Source: Spirometra erinaceieuropaei (lineage: Eukaryota; Platyhelminthes; Cestoda; Diphyllobothriidea; Diphyllobothriidae). Taken from it: a stretch of DNA of 64,000 nucleotides. The notes under the pieces were generated by a model. It searched no databases. It saw nothing but the letters and a program-made list of their open reading frames with translations, and was not told the origin of the DNA. Both the position numbers and the translations under genes were made by a program. Shown one piece after another: positions 58,622-64,000 of this stretch. Numbering within the stretch: position 1 is the first letter of the stretch; every line of letters begins with the position of its first letter. The DNA is taken from positions 965,466 to 1,029,465 of the forward strand of contig CACRXP010000189.1 in the NCBI GenBank assembly GCA_902702965.1, written 5' to 3'.

Positions 58622-58867
58622 GGTGCCGGCAAAGACATGGGGGACCGGAATAGGCATTTTAGGCTTATTAGCCGTCATCAGCCAGTCATACCCAACCCCA
58701 AGTGTGGGTCACTCGAGATTCGAACTCGGGTTCATTGGTCATGGAGGTTGACACTCTATCATTGAGCCACGGGCCCGTTGGCCTGTCGGTTGTAATCGGG
58801 AATATAAGTTAGGACCGGCTGATGACAGCCTATAAGCCTGAAATGACCACTCCGACCTCCCTTGTCT
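58622..58867 (-). repeat. tRNA-like SINE inside an inverted repeat (S4)
   Basis: The minus strand gives GGGCCCGTGGCTCAATGATA, then GAGTGTCAACCTCC, then GAGTTCGAATCTCGAGTG. This is an A box and a good B box at tRNA spacing, with a possible acceptor stem. The flanks 58622-58683 (TGCCGGCAAAGACATGG, then TAGGCTTATTAGCCGTCATC) and 58812-58867 (CCGGCTGATGACAGCCTATA, then CCTTGTCTTTGTCGGTACC) are inverse complements over about 60 bp. The tRNA-like unit therefore sits in the loop of a long hairpin. Confidence 0.75.
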
Positions 58868-59249
58868 TTGTCGGTACCATCTCATCGACATCTACCACTA
58901 GTCGCTTTGCGACTGCTTGGGAGAGTTCTAGTATGAGTCCCAAGGCACAACGGAACGAGCGTTTTCCGTAACCTGATCGAGGAGTGCCCATCTGTCATAA
59001 ATAATGTTCCTTTGTCAGCTGACGGGATAGCTCGACCTCTCCGCGGAGAGAGTGCTTGGCTGCAATAACTCCTCCTCAATGTGTCCTTGATTTAAACTCT
59101 CGCCTTAGCAAGATGAGAAATGCCAAAGTATGATTTATTAGCTCGCGAGGTCCGGCGCGTTTGTAGTACGTTCACACTGAGCTGTTTGCTAGTTTACCCA
59201 CCACGCCCACAACCATCTCCAGTCCTCATGATTACTCGTTCGCTTTTTG

Positions 59250-59720
59250 AAAGAGCGAGTAAATTAGAAGTAGAAGCGATCGCTCAACCAAGAGTTTTAT
59301 TCACCTGACGTTTCGGATCTTCACTTGAACCCATTATCTGAGACAGTGACAGAACGAGTGAAGTTTTAGCAGCCCCTCCAGTGCTCCCATTTCTGGCGTC
59401 TGTTTGTCGGTCGACGGCCGCGACAACCATGCTAGTCTGAAGACACGTCCAACCGCCAGGCTTGTGGTTTTTGCACTGAATCACGTCTGCGCGAACAAAA
59501 TGGCGCCGTCGGCCGGCGTCGCCTGCCTACCTTGGGCCCTCGTGATAATGCGCTGCCGGGCTCAGCGCGCGGACCAACCAATCGTATGTCCAGCTCCCAG
59601 CCAATCAGACTCGCGTAAACAACACACCGCAACCCATGAGCTCCCGCGGGGTCGTCGTGTTCTGACCCACAAGCAAAATGGAAACTCACGGCAACTGGCT
59701 CTCCGTATACAATAAATCAT
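59250..59720 (-). mobile_element. Retrozyme-like non-autonomous unit with promoter-like head
   Basis: Read on the minus strand. A GC-rich head has two CCAAT boxes (GATTGGCTGGG and CGATTGGTTGG) and GGCGCCATTTTGTTCG, a YY1-like site. A spacer of about 200 bp follows, then hammerhead motif H8, the family flank GAATAAAACTCTTGG and a CTTCTACTTCT tail. There is no ORF with a domain. The plan of promoter, spacer, hammerhead and 3' flank fits a small non-autonomous ribozyme retroelement. It is repeated at 60530-61000. Confidence 0.5.
59300..59346 (-). ncRNA. Hammerhead-ribozyme-like motif H8
   Basis: Minus strand: UGUCU, core CAGAUAA (59334-59340; two changes from CUGANGA), an extra U, GGGUUC with a loose stem II partner GAUCC, GAAAC (59310-59314), GUC (59307-59309), AGGUGAAUAAAACUC. 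The ACGU helix III and GUC triplet are intact, but the CUGA box is mutated. Confidence 0.65.
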
Positions 59721-59914
59721 CCTTCACAACTTTCTGACTGTCATTGGAGGGGACGGACTTATTGTTTGTGTGCGGTTCAAGTCGATCTCATTTCATTGAT
59801 CTCACAGCCGGGCCGTACGCGTTGCACGGAGACACGGTAGTAACTGTGCGCAATCACACCTCAAGTACACTTGAATTAGAAGTGTCACAGTGGAATAAAT
59901 CACGTTAAGTCAAT

Positions 59915-60173
59915 GGGAAGGTACCGCCAACGACATGAGAAACCGAAATGGCCATTTCAGGTGTAGTAGCCGTCACCAGCCAGTCATACCCAACCCCAAG
60001 TGTGGATCACTTGTGATTCAAACTCGGATTCATTGGTCACGGGGTTTGATACTATCATTGAGCCACGGGCCCTTTGTACTGTCGGTTGTGATCGGAAATA
60101 TCAATTATGACCGCCTGGTGAGGGCTTATAAGCCAGAAATGACTATTCCGGCCTCCCTTTCTTTGTCGGTACC
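59915..60173 (-). repeat. tRNA-like SINE inside an inverted repeat (S5)
   Basis: Unit-2 copy of S4. A-box region: GGGCCCGTGGCTCAATGATA. B box decayed to GAGTTTGAATCAC. Inverted flanks at 59920-59975 and 60111-60173 are still visible. Confidence 0.7.
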
Positions 60174-60529
60174 ATCTCATCAACATTAACTACTGGTCAG
60201 CGTGCGACTGCCCGGGAGGGTTCTAGTATGAGCCTCGAGGCACAATGAAACGAGCATGTTTCGTAAGTTGATCGGGAGCGCCCATCTGTTATAAATCATG
60301 TTACGTTTTCAGCTGACGGGATAGCTCGAACTCTCAGTGGACTGATTACGTGGCAGCAATAACTTCTCCTCAATAAGGCCTTCATTTAAACTCTCGCCTT
60401 AGCAAGATGAGAAATGCCAAAGTCAGATTTGTTAGCTAGCGAGGTCCGGCGCGAGTGTAGTACGTCTACTCTGAGCTGTATGCCAGGTTACCTACCACGC
60501 CCACAACCATCTCCCGCCCTCATGACCTC

Positions 60530-61000
60530 GTCTACTTTTTTGAAAGAGCAAGTAAATAAGAAGTAGAATTGATCGCTGGAACAAGGGTTTTATTCGCCTG
60601 ACGTTTCGGATTCCCACGTGACAGAACGAGTGAAGTTGTAGTAGCCCCTCTAGTGCTCCCTTTTCTGCCGTCTGTTTGTCGGTCGACGGCCGCGACAACA
60701 ATGCTAGCCTGTAAACACGACCAAACGCCAGGCTTGATCTTAAACGCCTCGTGTGGCTGTTGCACTGAATCACGTCCGCGACCACAAAATGGCGCCGTCG
60801 GCCGGCGTCGCCTGCCTACCTTGGGCCCTCATGATCATGGCTGCCGGGCTCAGAGCGCGGACCAACCAATCGTATGTCCAGCTTCCAGCCAATCAGACTC
60901 GCGTAAACAACACACCGCAACCCGTGAGCTCCCGCGGGGTCGCCTTGCTCTGACCCACAAGCAAACTGCAAACTCACGACAACTCGCTCTGCGTATACAA
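60530..61000 (-). mobile_element. Retrozyme-like unit, second copy
   Basis: Same plan as 59250-59720: CCAAT boxes and GGCGCCATTTTG on the minus strand, then the ribozyme region. The 5' half of the ribozyme (H9) is deleted here. Confidence 0.5.
60590..60620 (-). ncRNA. Half hammerhead motif H9 (3' half only)
   Basis: The minus strand keeps GGGAAUCC, GAAAC (60603-60607), GUC (60600-60602), AGGCGAAUAAAACCC. About 20 bases that carry the CUGA box in H8 are absent, so this copy cannot be a ribozyme alone. Confidence 0.6.
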
Positions 61001-61091
61001 TAAATCATCCTTCACAACTTTCTGACTGTGTCATTAGAGGGGACGGACTTATTGTTTGTGTGCGGTTAAAGTCGATCTCATTTCATTGATC

Positions 61092-62251
61092 GCCACAAAG
61101 TCGACAGTGCGAGCAGCATGTCTCGTCGCAAACAAAATCACATGCGCATCTGGTGAGACGTAGTGGTGACGCATACGAATTAAAATGGGCAAATAATCGT
61201 GTCTCACTGGGGCCTATTGTGGCAAGACCTACTTTCCCTGATCCATGAGCTTTGCTCGACTTTCTTGAACTGACTGGAAAAAGCAGGCATTCCAGAAGCG
61301 TAGAGAATGCCAAATCGGCTGATTCTTGATGTAGGAGAAGAGGAAAACGCGTTCGCCAGTTCGGATGGGATCTGTAAATTGAAAAATGGCATATGTTAGA
61401 CTATTCGGAAAAAACCGACTTCATTTTGAAATCAGCCGAAATCAGTCCACAGAGTCTCCGTTCCCATACACCGGTGCCTTTGGACGTAAGGTGTCGATTA
61501 AGAGCTGGCCGAGCATGGAGACCCGGAGCATCCTGCTTCGCAATAGAAAATCTGATGTCACTAAATGTCTATTTCGTTCAAAATGCCGTAGGCATTTTTG
61601 CGTTTTAAACATGTTTTAGTAAAATGAATGTATGTTGAGCCATCCTGTCGCGAACATTGTCTGAGAGGGAGGGAGAGAAGTGCATTTTATTCTGAAAGTC
61701 TAATACCGAAAGCTTCCACACAACCCCCTTCACTCAACAAGTTTTAATTTCAGTATTCTGGCCTATTTGCACGTAAGTCATCGTTCCAGATATAGTAATA
61801 AGTGCTACAAATATATCGATTTACGATGAGATATATGTCGAAGCTCCCGGAGCATGGAGTGGAAAGATTTCGCAGCAAAAATGTCGGGGTAGAGAGGATG
61901 GCCAACATCCTTCAGAGTTCCATTAGCAAGCTGATTGACAGGTGCGGAGTGCCGTTGTATTAAAATGTCGACTAGCAGGTTTTTGAAATGTCGAATACTC
62001 TTTACAAGAGAGGGTAATAAAAAGAGACCTTAGGTTGCTGTTACGCTTAGGTGGTTTTTGATTTACATTTCTGACTGCTAAAAGTAATTGGAATAACATG
62101 AAATAGTACAAGAAAACATATGACGGAAGAATGATAAAATCTTCATATGTGAAAGGCCCCATGACTGCTTTCATTCTATTAAAGCTTTTAATTTTCCGAG
62201 AAATAGTTGAGCGAACTTGGAGCAATTCTCTTGGGGCAAACAATTTTATTC
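61092..62251. other. No gene recognised
   Basis: Short overlapping frames on both strands, none with a recognisable domain. Confidence 0.4.
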
Positions 62252-62530
62252 TGTGTTAGGGGGCGCTCACCGATCGTTCATACGGAACTCACTCGTTCCG
62301 TTGTGCCTTATGGACTCTCTCTCGAGCCCAACCAGCAGCCGCACAGCGGCGCATGATATATAGGCAGAATGATATTACCGACAAAGACAAGGGAGACTGG
62401 AATGGCCATTTCTGGCTTATTAGCCGTCGTCAGCCAGCCATACCCAAGCCCGAAGTGTGGAACACCCGAGCCTCGAACTCGCGACCTGTTGGTTTAGAAG
62501 TCAACGCCTCTACTCACCGGGCCACGAGCC
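62252..62530 (-). repeat. tRNA-derived SINE (S6) with 5' repeated tail
   Basis: The minus strand has GGGCTCGTGGCCCGGTGAGT, then AGAGGCGTTGACTTC, then GGTCGCGAGTTCGAGGCTCG. The A box carries an AG insertion and the B box is good. The body (plus strand ACTGGAATGGCCATTTCTGG, then GCTTATTAGCCGTCGTCAGC) is close to S1 and S2. The segment CGCTCACCGATCGTTCATAC, then CTCTCTCGAGCCCAACCAGC, at 62265-62340 matches the flanks of S3. Confidence 0.8.
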
Positions 62531-62616
62531 CGGTTCTGCCAACATAACCGAAGGGAGGAGTCCCAGGAATCAGTCATGAAGAAGGAGACAGGATCGTTGG
62601 GACAAGAGCTTCATTT

Positions 62617-62655
62617 GGCTGCCTTTTCGGATTTCTGCTCGAACGCATCCAAAGG
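62617..62655 (-). ncRNA. Hammerhead-ribozyme-like motif H10 (decayed)
   Basis: Minus strand: UUUGGAUGCGUUCGAGCAGA, then AAUCC, GAAAAGGCAGCC and AAAUGAAGCUCUUGUCCC. Stem II (GGAU and AUCC) and the GAAA box remain, but the CUGANGA box is lost. The flank with CCAACGATCCTGTCTCCTTC is the family 3' end. Confidence 0.5.
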
Positions 62656-63330
62656 GGCCACGTGATAGATGCGCTGGACCCACATCGGATTCTGGCAGGC
62701 GGCATCAGATTGCACTCCATAACAAATGCCGGCATTTCGGGGCACGGTTGTCGGCGGTCGTCGTGCACACTGGGACCCCTGTCACCCCCCCCCTTGCAGT
62801 GGACCACGGGGTGTGGGGTGGAGCGCCGAGGTGTTGACTCGACCGTGCCATCAATCTGCTCCCTCCTCCTCTTCGGGTTTTCCTGACTCTGCCTTGACCA
62901 GGTGTGGAGGAGGAATGCGGTGGATGCTGGGCTAGTCTACCGCCACTATAAACTATCTCACGCACAAGTCAACGTGCCCGCTTCACCGTGCTGTGGAGCA
63001 CGCGGTGGACATTGCCGAAATCGACGGTCGACTGACTGGCGGGCTGAAAGGTAGGCTGCAATGACCCCTTCTTAATGTGGCCTCTGTGACACTTCCACTC
63101 AGTGAGATCCGAGCCGGTGTGTTGGCGCATGTCCTCACCCATCCCCAGTCTTCCTGACTCTGCCATAACATCGGACCCATGTGGGCAGTGGGGATATAGT
63201 GCGGTAGATACTACGCAAGTCCAAAACCACCAAAAACGAATCTACGCGCAAGTTACGTTCCTGCTATCACGCTGCTGTGGAACACACTGAAGACATCGTC
63301 TGCAACGATGTTCAAACTGCCCTGACTCAC
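62655..63330 (+). repeat. Dispersed repeat R1, copy f (two partial units)
   Basis: Unit 1, 62655-63045: CACGTGATAGATGCGCTGG, GGTGGAGCGCCGAGGTGTTG, CACTATAAACTATCTCACGC, GTGGAGCACGCGGTGGACAT. Unit 2, 63045-63330: GGCTGCAATGACCCCTTCTT, CACTCAGTGAGATCCGAGCC, GGTAGATACTACGCAAG, GTGGAACACACTGAAGACAT. Head-to-tail arrangement. Confidence 0.8.
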
Positions 63331-64000
63331 ACATTACATACGACTGGCCAGAAGTATGAAATGACCGGGAATAAACAGCCTGATTTTCGTCACATGCAGT
63401 ACGTGTCTTTGCTTTTGGTCGAAGACGCCGTGGCAGTGGGAACTAAGGGTCTGTTGGGAAAATATGCCTAAAATTTATGGTATAAACACCTTTTGGTTGA
63501 TTTTAACCCGTCCATTCTACGGTTTTCTTAACAAGAAGAAAGCCATATACTTTCCCTTTACTCGGCATTAGTTGTAACTATGCTGCAAATGAAAAAGTTC
63601 TTGGCATTATGTTCTGCCTTCTGCGATTATTAAAAATGAGGTTGGATGAGAGCAAAACAGTAGCTTATCTGATTCAGTCGTAAATTCCTCCAGCTAAAGC
63701 TTCGAGACCGGTCTATTTCCTCGCCTAATCACTCTCGAAGCCCGAAACCTAACGTGCTTATCGTTTGTTTTCGACCTAATTTCCTTCCGTTCAGCGGAGC
63801 GCAAAGCAATTTTTACTAAGTCAGTTGAGAACTGCGTTTTTGTTTCAATGCACTCTAAACACATTTTCCTATTAAACAATCTGTTCCTCACTGGTAACCG
63901 AGTTAGGACAGTTAAAAAACCCAAATATGAGTGTGTGTAGTTAGTTTGACTCAGAATTCGATGTGGGCGTAGTTTTTGTCGGGGAAGGAGAGCCTGGCAG
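63331..64000. other. No gene recognised
   Basis: Unremarkable sequence up to the window edge. A 76-codon minus-strand frame (63694-63924) is unrecognised. Confidence 0.4.

Larger units (their letters stand above)
58535..59820 (+). repeat. 1.29-kb tandem duplication, unit 1
   Basis: Starts GTTGCACGGTGACACAGCGG. The matching start of unit 2 is at 59821. Order inside: SINE hairpin (58622-58867), an unrecognised segment with CAAGATGAGAAATGCCAAAG near 59110, then a minus-strand ribozyme-bearing unit (about 59250-59720) and GACGGACTTATTGTTTGTGT near 59752. Unit 2 repeats all of this at an offset of 1286-1290. Confidence 0.9.
59821..61091 (+). repeat. 1.29-kb tandem duplication, unit 2
   Basis: Starts GTTGCACGGAGACACGGTAG and ends at CTCATTTCATTGATC (61077-61091), matching 59787-59801 of unit 1. 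Differences from unit 1 are scattered substitutions and small indels, so the duplication is not recent. The YY1-like site and both CCAAT boxes are kept. Confidence 0.9.

Noticed and set aside
58703..58780. A functional tRNA gene on the minus strand
   Set aside because: A and B boxes are good, but the sequence is one of a dispersed SINE family with the same non-tRNA body. The cloverleaf is not clean, and no terminator run is evident.
1..64000. CRISPR arrays, bacterial operons or phage modules
   Set aside because: No regularly spaced short repeats, no ribosome-binding-site-led gene clusters and no intact ORFs. All recognised elements are of animal type.

Overview
This window looks like a gene-poor, repeat-saturated piece of an animal genome assembly. 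It has a 116-base N gap, about 41-45% apparent GC, no long intact host ORF and no operon-like packing. I found no exon that I can assign to a known host gene. Nearly everything I can identify is the decayed remains of mobile DNA. The Penelope-like elements (PLEs), the CR1/Jockey-type and RTE-type LINE fragments and the tRNA-derived SINEs resemble those of flatworms. A diphyllobothriidean tapeworm (the Spirometra / Schistocephalus group) is my best guess, but it rests on remembered similarity of the repeats and not on a search.

Layout. 1-4130: GC-rich dispersed repeats (family R1), three hammerhead-like motifs and a SINE relic. 4980-6810: fragments of a palindromic repeat (R2) and a small inverted-repeat element with telomere-like G-rich sequence (R3). 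7513-8345: 3' end of an RTE-type LINE on the minus strand joined to an R1 copy. 8730-9795: an element with about 200-bp terminal inverted repeats. 10803-11833: PLE with RT and GIY-YIG remnants, ending at the N gap. 16624-17469: second PLE with its 3' end. 19943-20825 and 21690-22610: the clearest near-full R2 palindromes. 22960-26625: two more PLE copies and a SINE. 28841-33590: PLE 3' ends, an R1 copy, a LINE RT fragment and a 206-bp tandem repeat. 34151-36591: a CR1-like LINE on the minus strand (EN, RT, C-terminus). 36585-37170: R1 and SINE units. 40197-41292: PLE with an intact YGDD box. 45840-46103: PLE 3' end carrying the best-preserved ribozyme core. 48150-49135 and 51655-52520: more R2. 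54607-58258: two PLE copies flanking an R1 copy. 58535-61091: a 1.29-kb tandem duplication carrying a tRNA-like hairpin and a ribozyme-bearing, retrozyme-like unit. 62252-63330: SINE, ribozyme relic and R1 copies.

The main result is a set of about 13 hammerhead-ribozyme-like motifs in 64 kb, on both strands. They sit at the 3' ends of several PLE lineages and in shorter non-autonomous units. They share a CUGAnGA core, an unpaired U before stem II, a 6-7 bp stem II, GAAA, and then a loopless palindromic helix III (ACGU in some, AGCU in others) followed by the predicted cleavage site. The ACGU/AGCU switch is covariation. In three PLE 3' ends a TATA-like box lies 50-51 nt upstream of the core, and the ends run into TTC microsatellites. 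PLEs with hammerheads are known from the literature. The density, the zero-loop dimer-type architecture and the duplicated non-autonomous units are what deserve follow-up.
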